Assembly (NCBI GenBank): GCA_963738345.1
Contig: CAVTWI010000002.1
Span: 3,410,001-3,474,000, forward strand
DNA length: 64,000 bases
Direction: 5' to 3'
Source of the DNA: Bog-159 sp963738345
GTDB lineage: Bacteria; Acidobacteriota; Terriglobia; Bryobacterales; Bryobacteraceae
A program made the position numbers and the translations under genes. Position 1 is the first letter of the stretch. Each line of letters begins with the position of its first letter. Below, one piece after another: positions 8,522 to 17,805 of the stretch. Below the pieces are notes generated by a model that saw only the letters and a program-made list of their open reading frames with translations, made no database searches and was not told the DNA's origin.

Positions 8522-8905
8522 ATGTATTCACGGCCGCGGAGACGAGATCGTGGCAAAGGCCGCCACGGAACACGCTTGGATCTTAACGGGAAAAGCAAGC
8601 CGGCCAAGCCAAGATCCTTTGGTTCTGAGCCTAGCCCGGAAGTTTGCGAGGTCGAACAACGTCTTCAAATGCTCTCGCCGGATGAAGTCCTTATTCGATA
8701 CCACGATCTGATCGATCAGCGCATTGCTGGGCATCTTGGCCCGATGCAAGCGTTTGAACTCAGTCGCGTGGAATCCCGACTTGACGCGGAAGACGAAGAC
8801 GAACTCTGCCTGCTGGCTGAATTCCAGGAAGAGAGGCAACGTACGCACAACGAACTGGTCACCAGGATTGAGGAACTGCTGACGCGCCTTAAAGGGGCAG
8901 CCTAA
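8522..8905 (+). CDS. Small hypothetical coiled-coil protein, second gene of cassette
   Basis: About 127 residues from ATG 8522, which has AAGG 7 bases upstream. A GTG at 8453 is an alternative that would overlap the preceding gene by 26 bp. The first about 40 residues are very basic (RPRRRDRGKGRHG) and probably disordered. The rest is a charged helical region with PDEVLIRYHDLIDQRI, LGPMQAFELSRVESRLD and RTHNELVTRIEELLTRL, likely a coiled coil. It ends 4 bases before the start of the HNH gene, so the two are probably co-translated. Function unknown; it may be a partner or DNA-binding adaptor of the HNH protein. Confidence 0.6.
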   Translation: MYSRPRRRDRGKGRHGTRLDLNGKSKPAKPRSFGSEPSPEVCEVEQRLQMLSPDEVLIRYHDLIDQRIAGHLGPMQAFELSRVESRLDAEDEDELCLLAEFQEERQRTHNELVTRIEELLTRLKGAA

Positions 8906-8909
8906 TCTC

Positions 8910-9497
8910 GTGTCTCATTTCTTGCGAGGGGAGTCACCGCCGACGTTTGACCGATACGAATATTATCGTCCTTTCTTGCGGCGCGACTTTCGTTTCGTGT
9001 GTGCGTACTGTGAGCGGCCCGAAACTTCCTTGGGCGGCGAGGAGTTCTTCGAAGTGGACCATTTCCGGCCATTGAAATGGTTTCCCGAGCTGAGGTTCTA
9101 CTACCCCAACCTCTACTACGCGTGCGGCAAGTGCAATCGATATAAGGGCAGCACGTGGCCATCGGAGAGCCCAAACGACCAGGGCTTTAGGTTTGCGGAT
9201 CCTTGCGAAGAGGATATGTATGTCCGGCACCTAGAGGAGCGGCAAGATGGCACACTGCGGGTGCAGACCAATACCGGGAGGTACACTTGTGATCACATCC
9301 GGCTGAATAGGCCGGCCCTTCTGGAGTGGCGCCGCGCGAGACGCACAATTGCAGCAGATTTGCCAATATTGCAGTTACTTAAGGAACACTTAAGGTCAGC
9401 GTTGCAAACTGCGCCAGAACCCGGTCTGCATGAGGACTTGGTCCAGCAAATTGCGGCACTGGACTCAATGATCGAGCAGTCCCGCCGTTGGTCCTGA
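8910..9497 (+). CDS. HNH nuclease-like protein, third gene of cassette
   Basis: Protein of 195 residues with a treble-clef HNH domain in its N-terminal half. Two zinc knuckles are visible, C31-x2-C34 (FVCAYCER) and C72-x2-C75 (YACGKCNRYKG), with H51 in the EVDHFRPLKWFP strand as the likely general base and N76 after the second knuckle. The C-terminal half is helical. It resembles HNH partners in defence modules such as PtuB of Septu, but no AAA ATPase gene is next to it. The start is GTG 8910 with GGGG about 13 bases upstream. A nuclease role is likely from the fold; the target is unknown. Confidence 0.75.
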   Translation: MSHFLRGESPPTFDRYEYYRPFLRRDFRFVCAYCERPETSLGGEEFFEVDHFRPLKWFPELRFYYPNLYYACGKCNRYKGSTWPSESPNDQGFRFADPCEEDMYVRHLEERQDGTLRVQTNTGRYTCDHIRLNRPALLEWRRARRTIAADLPILQLLKEHLRSALQTAPEPGLHEDLVQQIAALDSMIEQSRRWS

Positions 9498-9565
9498 TAA
9501 GATCTGAGGCCGTGTGCACCTTGCATACTTCGCCTCGTTATGTGAATATGAATTCAGGTTCTGTT

Positions 9566-9943
9566 ATGAATTCACGTTTGGTGGTTGCAGGGCTGGCGAT
9601 ATGGGCCGGCGGGACGATTGTGATGCGGTTGGTTGGGCAGAGGCTGTTCCAGCCGGGGCATGTGGCAGGGATGGCGGTTCTTTTTCTAATCAGCTTTCCG
9701 GCTATGGCTTGGGTGGTGCGCGGACTCTGCCGGCGCGCGCGCCTTGTTCGCGAGGAGTGGCTGCAGGGGGCCGTATCGGTGGCGCTGCCGACGCTGCTGC
9801 TCGATCCATTTTCGAGCGCGTTTTTTTCGACGGTGTTTCCGAACATCGCACCGGAGATGGCGGGGGTGTTCGGGGGATGGATTCTGTGGTGTTGCGCCGG
9901 GGCGCTGTCGGGCGCGATTGTGGCGCGACCGAGGAAGGCATGA
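9566..9943 (+). CDS. DUF5367-like small membrane protein
   Basis: About 125 residues with four hydrophobic segments: VVAGLAIWAGGTIVMRLVGQ, GMAVLFLISFPAMAWVV, VSVALPTLLLDPF and GGWILWCCAGALSGAIVA. The family resembles DUF5367, small integral membrane proteins of unknown role. ATG 9566 has AGG 7 bases upstream; ATG 9548 would add six residues. Its stop overlaps the TetR start as ATGA, so the two are translationally coupled, and a role in the process controlled by that regulator is plausible. Confidence 0.7.
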   Translation: MNSRLVVAGLAIWAGGTIVMRLVGQRLFQPGHVAGMAVLFLISFPAMAWVVRGLCRRARLVREEWLQGAVSVALPTLLLDPFSSAFFSTVFPNIAPEMAGVFGGWILWCCAGALSGAIVARPRKA

Positions 9944-10599
9944 GGGAGAGGCCGCGACTGCTGCGCGGCGAGGATCTGCCGGGGGAGCCTTTGCAGGCGC
10001 GAAGCCTGGAGAAGCGCAAACGGCTGAAGGCGGCGGGGGTGGCGCTATTCGGAGAGCGAGGGTTCGAGGGCACGTCCGTAGAGGCGATTGCGGGGCGGGC
10101 ACAACTGGCGGTGGGGGGATTCTATCAGCACTTTCGGTCCAAGCGGCAGCTTTTGTTGGTCCTGATGGACGAGTTACTGGAAGGGCTGACGACGGTTGAG
10201 CTGAAGCCGGGGGCGATGAAGGATCCGCGGGCGGGACTGCGGGGATTGTTGGCGCGCGCCTTTTCCAAAGATCTCAGTTACCTAGGCGCTTACAGGGCCT
10301 GGCAGGAGGCGGTGCTTTCCGATGCGGACCTGGCGCGGAAGCAGGAGGAGATCCACGGGTGGACTACGGGACGAGTGACGCTGCTGTTTGAACATTTGGG
10401 GCAGTTACCGGGGGCGCGGCAGGGAGTCGACACGAGCGGACTGGCGCAGGCGATGGACACCTTTTTCTGGACTTTGCTGGCGAAGGCGGGACGGATACCG
10501 AAGGGTCAACTTAACCAGCAGTTGGAGGCGGCGACGCATTTGATCTATCATGCGTTGTTTACGGATCCGCCCGCGCGGAAGAGGGTGGGGGCACGATGA
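9940..10599 (+). CDS. TetR/AcrR-family transcriptional regulator
   Basis: Regulator of about 219 residues. The N-terminal TetR helix-turn-helix is clear at about residues 27-75: KAAGVALFGERGFEGTSVEA, then IAGRAQLAVGGFYQHFRSKR. The rest is the helical ligand-binding domain, too variable to suggest a ligand. The start ATG 9940 overlaps the DUF5367 stop (ATGA), and the stop overlaps the DUF1801 start in the same way. This three-gene coupled layout suggests the regulator controls its own operon. Confidence 0.88.
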   Translation: MRERPRLLRGEDLPGEPLQARSLEKRKRLKAAGVALFGERGFEGTSVEAIAGRAQLAVGGFYQHFRSKRQLLLVLMDELLEGLTTVELKPGAMKDPRAGLRGLLARAFSKDLSYLGAYRAWQEAVLSDADLARKQEEIHGWTTGRVTLLFEHLGQLPGARQGVDTSGLAQAMDTFFWTLLAKAGRIPKGQLNQQLEAATHLIYHALFTDPPARKRVGAR

Positions 10600-10997
10600 A
10601 ATCGGAATTGCTGCGATTCAACGGGGCGGTGGAGCGGGACCCGGCCATTGAGGTGTGGTTAAAGGAGCATACGGGTGAATTGGGGGGGATGGCGCGCGAG
10701 TGGTTCGAGGTGATGCGGGGGTGCGGGGACGAGGTGCGGGAGCTTTTGCATGACGGGTGTCCGGTGGCATGTTTGGGAGATGTGCCGTTCGGGTACGTGA
10801 ATGTATTCACGGCACACATGAATGTGGGGTTCTTTCAGGGGGCGGGGCTGGCGGATCCGGCGCGGTTGCTGCAGGGGACGGGGAGGTTTATGCGGCATGT
10901 GAAGTTACGGCCGGGAACGGAGACGGATAGGGCGGCGATCAGGAAGCTGATCGAGACGGCGTACGCGGATATAAAGGCGCGGGTCGAAAACGGCTAG
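10596..10997 (+). CDS. DUF1801 domain protein
   Basis: About 133 residues. The segment from REWFEVMRGCGDEVRELLHD through CPVACLGDVPFGYVNVF and HMNVGFFQGAGL to GRFMRHVKLRPG matches the DUF1801 (YdhG-like) fold. Its biochemical function is not established. The start overlaps the TetR stop as ATGA, so it is the third member of the coupled operon. Confidence 0.8.
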   Translation: MKSELLRFNGAVERDPAIEVWLKEHTGELGGMAREWFEVMRGCGDEVRELLHDGCPVACLGDVPFGYVNVFTAHMNVGFFQGAGLADPARLLQGTGRFMRHVKLRPGTETDRAAIRKLIETAYADIKARVENG

Positions 10998-11023
10998 CCG
11001 ATTGGGACGGGGTAGACTCAAGT

Positions 11024-12195
11024 ATGACTGATGCGACGCGTCGTTTTTCGCGGAGAGACCTATTAGTAACTGGTGCAGGGATCTGCGGTTCCGTATTGTT
11101 GCGGGCGGCCGCGGCGGATGAGCTTGATCCGAACGTGGCGAAAGTTCTGGGGAAGACGACCGGGATCGACATGCACAACCATGTGTATCCGGCCGGGTCC
11201 GAACCGCACCCGCATTTTGGGCCACCGCGGGGCAAACAGGAGCAGCCTCCACAGCAGCGACAGGAGCCGCCAGCGGGTCCGGAGCTTTTTCTGGGCGAGG
11301 AACTGAAGCGGTCGGGGCTGGCGGCGGTTTGCGCGAGTTACGTGCTCGATTTTGCGCAGAATGATAAGCCGGGCGATGCGCGGAAGAATCTGCTGGGATG
11401 GTTCGATTTGGTGGATACCGCGTTGGAGAAGGGGCACATGCGGCGCGCGCTGAACGCGAAGGATCTGCAATCGGCACACGCTTCGGGGAAGCCGACGATT
11501 GTGCAGTCGGTGGAAGGCGCGATGTTCATCGAGGGAAAGCTGGATCGCGTGGGGGAAGTATACAAGCGCGGCCTGCGACATTTGCAACTACTGCATATGC
11601 GCGATGACTTAGTGGCGCCGCTGGGCGATCTGAATACGGATCCGCCGCATCTGGGCGGCCTCACGGCATTTGGGGCGGAGGTGGTGAAGGAGTGCAACCG
11701 GCTGGGGATCCTGGTAGACATGGCGCATGCGAGCCACGAGACGGTGCTGGGGGCGCTGAAGGTGTCGACGCAACCGATCGTCATTTCGCATACGAGCCTG
11801 GATACGTATCTGGGCAAGAACGCCAAGATGGCGGAGATGATGAAGCCGCGACTGATCAGCAAGGAGCACGCCAAGGTGGTGGCGGATGCGGGCGGAATCG
11901 TCGGGGTTTGGACGCATATGGCGGAATCGCTGGCGGACTTTGTGGGGAGCATCAAGGCGATGGTGGATGCGATTGGAATCGACCACGTGGGAATTGGTAC
12001 GGATACGGATCTGCTGGCGTCGCGCGCGGGGGGGGAACGAATCGGGCGTATCCGGACCTGACGCATGGGTTTTTCCCGGGCGTGGTGGCGGAGATGCTGC
12101 GGCAGGGCTTCAGCGGCGGGGAGGTTGTAAAAGTTGGCGGGGGGAATTACTGCCGCGTGTTTGGTCAAGTTACGGCGGGGCATTCGGGAAGTTGA
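11024..12195 (+). CDS. Tat-exported M19 membrane dipeptidase, frameshifted at a G8 run
   Basis: Predicted zinc dipeptidase of the renal-dipeptidase family. The N-terminus has a twin-arginine signal (RRFSRRDLLVTGAG). M19 metal-site elements follow: DMHNHVYP (H51, H53), E164 in VQSVEGAMF, His in ILVDMAHAS and His in PIVISHTSLD, then DHVGIGTDTD. The first frame stops at 12061. Starting in the G8 run at 12028-12035, a shifted frame gives LTHGFFPGVVAEML and VVKVGGGNYCRVF, the expected M19 C-terminus, ending at 12195. One extra G would restore the gene, so this is either slippage or a homopolymer sequencing error. Confidence 0.82.
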
Positions 12196-12277
12196 CGCGG
12201 GCCCAGTACTGTAAGTGGCGAAAATATTCGCTGGATCGCGCGAGTAAGTGTACCTTAGTGGGATCGGGGTGCATTTT

Positions 12278-13501
12278 GTGAAACGGATCATTGACGCGTG
12301 TCTTATCCTTTACGTGGCGGCACCGGCGGTTCTATTTGGACAGAGCTTCAACACTTTGGTCAAGTTCGATTATGCGGACGGAGCCAACCCCAAAGCGGGG
12401 ATGATTGCTGGAACCGACGGCAACTTATACGGGACCACCTTCAATGGCGGGGCGCAGCAGTACGGGACGGTCTTTAAGATTAACCCGGAGGGCGCGCTCA
12501 CGACGGTGTACAGCTTCTGCTCACTAAGCGGATGTTTAGACGGCGCCGGGCCTTCGGCGAGCCTGGTCGAAGCCGCGAATGGGGACTTTTACGGGACGAC
12601 TGCGTACGGCGGCGCGAACTGTGCGGACACTCCGTTTTATGGATGCGGGACGATTTTCAAGATCACTTCGAGCGGGATCCTCACGACCCTTTACGATTTC
12701 TGCTCCCAAAGCCAATGTAGCGACGGCAGTGCTTCCAATTCGCAGGGTGGATTAGTGCAGGCCGCCAACGGAGACTTGTACGGAACAACTGACAGTGGGG
12801 GGGCTAACGGGACAGGGACAGTGTACAAGATCACGCCAAGCGGCACTTTCACCACGCTATACAACTTCTGCTCGAAACCCGGATGTGCGGACGGCGCAGC
12901 CCCCGACTCAGGACTGATACAGGCCGCCGATGGGTATCTATATGGGACAACGGCGGGGGGCGGCGCCGCATCTTATGGGACGGTTTTTAAGATCACTCCG
13001 AATGGCTTGCTGACTACGCTTTATAGCTTCTGTTCCGAGAGCGGATGCGTGGATGGCGAAGCGCCGGCGGCTAGCCTGGTGCAGGGCGCGGATGGGGACT
13101 TCTATGGGACCACGCAGTTTGGTGGAGCGGTCTGTATACGTAACGGCTCGGGCTGCGGGACTGTCTTCAAAATCACCCCGCGTGGAAAGCTGACCACGCT
13201 GTACCGTTTCTGCGCCAGTGGCGAGTGCGGCGGTGGCTTAGGTCCCACAGCGGCGATGATCGCGGGCACGGACGGTAACCTGTACGGAACCACGAGCGGG
13301 GACCGCTATAATGCGGGCACGGTCTTCAAAATCACGCCAACGGGTGCACTGACGACCTTATATAAGTTCTGTTCCGAGAGCCTGTGCTTGGACGGGTACC
13401 AACCCCAGGCGCTGGTCCAAGGTGCGAGTGGGGCATTGTACGGGACCACGTATTATGGCGGGGACAGGGATGCGGGAACGGTCTTCCGCTTGTTACCCTA
13501 G
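12278..13501 (+). CDS. Exported GloVer tandem-repeat protein (TIGR03803 type)
   Basis: Secreted protein of about 407 residues built from about eight repeats of roughly 45-55 residues. Each has a core of LYGTT, a Gly-rich loop, GTVFKITP and LTTLYSF; several also contain a paired Cys segment such as FCSESGCVDG, so disulfides are possible. This matches the choice-anchor tandem repeat (GloVer) family common in Acidobacteriota, probably a beta-propeller or solenoid on the cell surface. I prefer GTG 12278, which starts a good signal peptide (VKRIIDACLILYVAAPAVLF); GTG 12248 is an alternative. Function unknown. A second family member lies at 30094-31374. Confidence 0.82.
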   Translation: MKRIIDACLILYVAAPAVLFGQSFNTLVKFDYADGANPKAGMIAGTDGNLYGTTFNGGAQQYGTVFKINPEGALTTVYSFCSLSGCLDGAGPSASLVEAANGDFYGTTAYGGANCADTPFYGCGTIFKITSSGILTTLYDFCSQSQCSDGSASNSQGGLVQAANGDLYGTTDSGGANGTGTVYKITPSGTFTTLYNFCSKPGCADGAAPDSGLIQAADGYLYGTTAGGGAASYGTVFKITPNGLLTTLYSFCSESGCVDGEAPAASLVQGADGDFYGTTQFGGAVCIRNGSGCGTVFKITPRGKLTTLYRFCASGECGGGLGPTAAMIAGTDGNLYGTTSGDRYNAGTVFKITPTGALTTLYKFCSESLCLDGYQPQALVQGASGALYGTTYYGGDRDAGTVFRLLP

Positions 13502-14169
13502 GCGCGCGCCGAGAACTGCGACGGGCCCGCGCCGCCAGAAACATTCGGCGTGTGCGAAGCCGGCCTGGGCCATGGTCAACAGTTCCTCGCGGACCGAGAA
13601 ATAGGTATCTTCGGCGGCCCAATCGTCCAGATTGCGGTAACCCTGATCGAGAGTGAAACCCTGAGTAGACATGAAGGCGGCCCACTGGTCGCGCAGGGAG
13701 GGCCAGAAGGGGCCGGCGGCGGCGTCATTATTCAAGAAGGCGCCGCCCGGGCCTCGCGGATGAGGCGGTAGACTTTGGCCTTTTCTTCCAGGGTGGAAAT
13801 GTGGTGAAGGGCGAAAGCGGCGAGGACGGCGTGCACGGGCGGCAAAGGATCGGCGAAGGAAGCGAGACTGAGTTCGACGCGGCCGGCAAAGGGGGCGAGG
13901 CGAGATTGAGCCACGGCGAGCATGTCGGGATCGATGTCGCGCACCAATACGGACACTTGCGGGAAGCGGTGCAGGATGGCTTCGGCAAGGGATCCGGTAC
14001 CGCCGCCGAGGTCGACGATGCGGGCGTCCGGCGGAAGTTGGGCGGCGGCGAGAAGGTCAAGTTGCACTTCGCGGCTTTCATCGTAGTGCGGGATGTAGGT
14101 GCGGATGATGCGGTCGTAGGCGGCGGTATCGAGGCGCAGATGCGAGGATACGGAGTGTTCGCTTTGCAT
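13493..14169 (-). CDS. Class I SAM-dependent methyltransferase, frameshifted
   Basis: Predicted methyltransferase of about 225 residues when joined. SAM-binding motif I is DARIVDLGGGTGSLAEAILH, followed by an acidic motif II (LVRDIDPDM) and the motif AVLAAFALHHIS. The first frame stops at 13732; from about 13750 another frame gives GGAFLNNDAAAG, the usual post-motif strand, and continues to 13493. One missing base near 13750 explains the break. The C-terminal piece includes a SVREELLTMAQAGFAHAECF helix and strand. Substrate unknown. It converges with the GloVer-repeat gene, overlapping its stop by a few bases, and lies 3 bp downstream of the GH106-like gene. Confidence 0.78.
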
Positions 14170-14172
14170 CGG

Positions 14173-17100
14173 CTAGCGTGCCTCGGATCGCACTACTGTG
14201 ACAGGTCCCAACAAGCCTGACGGCAAGAGTGGAGAAGTTGCCTTATACGGCGTGACATCGGTAAACGTGATCTTTGTGGCGCCCGGCTGTTGATCTCCGA
14301 TGAGCCGGTTCACCCATGCATTCACAACTGTTATTTGGATTTCGTTATTTCCGGGTTTCAGTGCGGAAGTCACATCGAGGCGGTAGGGGGCGTGCCATGC
14401 TTCGCCCACCGCTTTACCGTTCACCGTGACCACTGCGAGGTTCTTCACATCGCCGAGGTCGAGCGAGAGACGGGTTCCCTTTGCGAAGCACTCAGGCGCG
14501 GCCTGGAAGGTATTGGTATAAGTTGCGATTCCCGAGAAGTACTTCACACCAGGGTCCGTGTTTTGAGACCAGTCTGAAAGCTGATTTAGGGTGGCGGAAG
14601 CGGGGGCACCTCGACCGGACTCGAAGGCGACCACCCAGTTCCCCGTGACAGTCGCAAGGCTGGTCTCACGGGCCGCGATTATTGAGTGAGCAGTTGCCGC
14701 GGCGCGTATATCGAACACCACGAATACGGTTCCCCAGGGCTCGAGGCGAAGAGGCACAGTGGTGCGGCCGCCTGTGATTTTGAACGAAACGGGCTCCGCG
14801 GCGCCTGTCTCAGCGTGCCACAGTTCGGGTTGCTTTCCGGCTACGCGAAACGTTGCGTCGAGTGAGACTGGCTGGTCGCTGCGGTTATCGACGAAATAGA
14901 TGTCACCGGCAGTCAGTTTGCGATGCACAAACTCAATCGCTAAATTAGCGTCGTGCCGGGCGTAGTCAAAGTCAGGTTTCAGATTCAGGGCAGACACAAC
15001 GTTGCTCGCCTTTTGTCCAGCATACACAGTTCCCTTCCCCACGCGATGCACGCCCGAGCCATCGCCAAACAGATCCGATGAAAGTTTCACGAACTCAGCT
15101 TGATCATCGGCTTCGCTGGGATCATCGGTGGGCTTCGGACCGCCTATCACTGCCCCATCCGCCACCAGTTTGTGAATGGCGCGAAGCACGGGTAGTGACA
15201 TGTGGCGGCTGTTCGAATCGAGCGCGAGCAGTTTGTATTGCATGCCGCCTTTGGTGACGATTTGTCCGTTCGTGACGCGCAGTTCATGGATGAGAGCATC
15301 GGCGTTGACGTAATCAAACGCATAGCCCGCGGGCACATCTGGCGCCTTTCCGCCGAACAACGCCGTGAGGTTGGAATCCTCACCGTAGAAATAGATTACG
15401 TCGGCGCCGAAGCGGCCTTGCTGCAGAAGGTAGCTCGAGCGCGCGAGGTAATCGATCCAGGGACGGGCTTGTTCGGCCCAGGTCTCGTTACGGTTAAACC
15501 ATTGCCCGAAAGGGCCAAGCGTGAGTCCGGGAAGCTTGCCTGTTAGCGGCTGATGAGTCGACTCATGGATTACAAAACGATTGACTCCGTTCAGCAGTTC
15601 CGCGTCGGCAGTGGGTTTCAGCGTGGCCGGCGACCAGGCCCACGCCGCGACTCCGGAAGCAGTCATAGATTCCGCCGCTACCAGATTCTGCCCGTAGATG
15701 TGGGCGACGGAGGCCGATTCACGAATGTCGGCGTTGGCGGTGTACTGTATCTTGTTCACGCCGGGGAGTTGGGTCCACATGGCGCTCATCGGCACTTCGT
15801 TGAACTTTTTCACCTCCATGCCATCGGCCACGAATGCGCGGCCGCCCTCGTGAGATTCTCCGTAATGCCCCATTCCACGTTCATGTAAGGTGGCTTCTAA
15901 CTGGCCGTAGTGCTCGTTGGCGATGAGGTCGGCGATGGTCTTTCGGAGATCCCAAAGAAAACGATCGCTGGCTTCGCCGCTTTCCACGACGCGTCCGGTC
16001 AACACAGGCAGCCACGGCTTGGGGTCGTATCCACGGAGCGTTTTGAATTGCGCGAGCATGTTGTCGGTCCAGTTCTGGGAACCGGCCTCCCAACTGTCGT
16101 TAATCACATAACGTATGCCGCGCTTGCCCATCCAGCCGGCGCCGACGGCGTCTTTGTAGCTGTCGAGGTACTTCTCAAAGTAGTCCTTTACGAACCGCCG
16201 ATCAAGCTTATCCACTTCAAGGCCGGTCGCCTCAGGTGTGGCAGGGTGGTTCGTGATTCCGAGCAGAGAATAGCCGATGCGTAGGACCATCCAGCGACCC
16301 TCTGTCGGTGTCCAGTCCAGTGTGCCGTCGGGCCGCATCTTTGCGGTCAAATCGATTACTTCGGATTTCCTGATGGCATTTGAGGCGTCGACGGGCGGAG
16401 TCGGGTATTGATACAAGTTGCTCTCGGGCACAAACGCGGCCTTTTCTTCGAAGCGGTTGACGCGCGCATCGGAATGCAGAACCAATTCTGCGATCCTGTA
16501 CGCCTTCGCCGCTTTGGAAGGATCGATACCGAAGGAATCGGGCGTTGACCCTTCGGCCCAGAAAGGTATGGGCGGGGCTGGTGTGGGGGTGAACGTGACC
16601 CGGAAGTATTTTGCCTTGACTGGCGCGAAGGAGGCAGTATGTTCGGGCATTTCGCCACCGGGCAAACTGGCGACCTTGCGGAAGTTCCGGCCGTCTTCGC
16701 TGGCCTCCAGCGTTTTTTGGGGAGCCCCGACGCCGGTGAGGGCAGCTTCCAGTTCTCCAGGATCCCGGGTGACATAAGTGACTGCGCGAATGGTACGCGC
16801 GGACGGGTATTCAAACTGGATCCAAGACACAGATCCAGGTTCGGGGACGGGTAGGTTCGTGGATTTGGTCAGATCACCATCACTAAGCATGGCGCTATTC
16901 AACTCGCCACCGCTGGTGGTGATTTTCGCCGGCACTGAGTCGCTTGCGTCCCCCGCGGGTACGCGGAATGCGACCACGGCCGCATCCGCATAGAATTGCG
17001 GAGTGTGATCCGCCGTGCCGGCCCCCGACGCTATGTTCTGAAAAGGGCCCGTGACGGTAGGCGGCGATGATAGTTTGCCCGCGAACGGTTTCCCGCCCTC

Positions 17101-17544
17101 GACCAGAGTTTCACTCCAGACGTATTTCTTCATTCCTTGCGACGGTGGTACCCAAGGGCCGCCCGACTCGCTCCAACCCGGAGAGCCGGCAATGGCCATC
17201 TCCATTCCGAACTGGTCGCCGATGCTGATCGCGTACTTGAATGCGTCCTTCCACTCCGGCGTCATATATACAAGCCGCTTTTCCACTACCTGCGGGGTGG
17301 AGAGGGCCGCGTCGAAGTTCTGGAAGCCGGCGATCCCAATGCGATGCATCCACTCGAGGTCGAGTTTGATGCCTTCCCGGGTGATGTTGCCATTCATCCA
17401 GTGCCACCAAACCAGCGGGCGCGCTGCGTTGGGGGGATTTTGAAAACCCTTCTTCAGCGCGTCATTAGTAATTTGGCCCATCGCGATACCGGCGAGGGAA
17501 AGAATGCCGAGAGCGGCAGGGAGAACGGTGCTCGCTTTACTCAT
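14173..17544 (-). CDS. Exported GH106-like glycosidase (alpha-L-rhamnosidase type)
   Basis: Secreted enzyme of about 1123 residues with a signal peptide (about 1-23). Soon after it comes RPLVWWHWMNGNITREGIKL and a GIAGFQNFD segment typical of GH106-like barrels, with AIAGSPGWSESGGPWVPP further on. A carbohydrate-binding insert lies at about 200-350 (TYVTRDPGELEAAL). The C-terminus has a galactose-binding-like fold with RLSLDLGDVKNLAVVTVNGK and GNNEIQITVVNAWVNRLIGD. Length fits GH106 alpha-L-rhamnosidases, which act on pectic rhamnogalacturonan; substrate is inferred from the family only. ATG 17544 starts the signal peptide; a longer frame start at 17685 is less likely. Confidence 0.85.
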   Translation of the reverse strand: MSKASTVLPAALGILSLAGIAMGQITNDALKKGFQNPPNAARPLVWWHWMNGNITREGIKLDLEWMHRIGIAGFQNFDAALSTPQVVEKRLVYMTPEWKDAFKYAISIGDQFGMEMAIAGSPGWSESGGPWVPPSQGMKKYVWSETLVEGGKPFAGKLSSPPTVTGPFQNIASGAGTADHTPQFYADAAVVAFRVPAGDASDSVPAKITTSGGELNSAMLSDGDLTKSTNLPVPEPGSVSWIQFEYPSARTIRAVTYVTRDPGELEAALTGVGAPQKTLEASEDGRNFRKVASLPGGEMPEHTASFAPVKAKYFRVTFTPTPAPPIPFWAEGSTPDSFGIDPSKAAKAYRIAELVLHSDARVNRFEEKAAFVPESNLYQYPTPPVDASNAIRKSEVIDLTAKMRPDGTLDWTPTEGRWMVLRIGYSLLGITNHPATPEATGLEVDKLDRRFVKDYFEKYLDSYKDAVGAGWMGKRGIRYVINDSWEAGSQNWTDNMLAQFKTLRGYDPKPWLPVLTGRVVESGEASDRFLWDLRKTIADLIANEHYGQLEATLHERGMGHYGESHEGGRAFVADGMEVKKFNEVPMSAMWTQLPGVNKIQYTANADIRESASVAHIYGQNLVAAESMTASGVAAWAWSPATLKPTADAELLNGVNRFVIHESTHQPLTGKLPGLTLGPFGQWFNRNETWAEQARPWIDYLARSSYLLQQGRFGADVIYFYGEDSNLTALFGGKAPDVPAGYAFDYVNADALIHELRVTNGQIVTKGGMQYKLLALDSNSRHMSLPVLRAIHKLVADGAVIGGPKPTDDPSEADDQAEFVKLSSDLFGDGSGVHRVGKGTVYAGQKASNVVSALNLKPDFDYARHDANLAIEFVHRKLTAGDIYFVDNRSDQPVSLDATFRVAGKQPELWHAETGAAEPVSFKITGGRTTVPLRLEPWGTVFVVFDIRAAATAHSIIAARETSLATVTGNWVVAFESGRGAPASATLNQLSDWSQNTDPGVKYFSGIATYTNTFQAAPECFAKGTRLSLDLGDVKNLAVVTVNGKAVGEAWHAPYRLDVTSALKPGNNEIQITVVNAWVNRLIGDQQPGATKITFTDVTPYKATSPLLPSGLLGPVTVVRSEAR

Positions 17545-17805
17545 AAGATTTTCTGCGCGCAGTCCGGTGCCACTGAATTTCGGCTCGTGGACGACGCACG
17601 CGCGAATTCGGAGGAGTCGCCAGCTCAGTGTAACGTACATCTCTGGGGGTGATTGAAAAACGGTCAAGTTTTGGTAGACTGGCATAGACGCGCGCAGGGC
17701 GCGTCCTGTCCGCGGAAAGGGCCGCGCCCACCTGATTTTGGAGAGTCATTCCGAGTTGACCCTCTTTCGCCTGTCATGCGGACCAGGCATACGAAGGAGG
17801 CAGTC

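Noticed and set aside
8910..9497. HNH gene as a homing endonuclease or group I intron product
   Set aside because: No interrupted host gene or intron-like structure flanks it, and it sits in a coherent three-gene cassette.
12248..13501. Tandem repeats in the GloVer gene as a CRISPR array or DNA satellite
   Set aside because: The repeats are protein-level, of variable length, and keep one reading frame; there are no short identical direct repeats with unique spacers.
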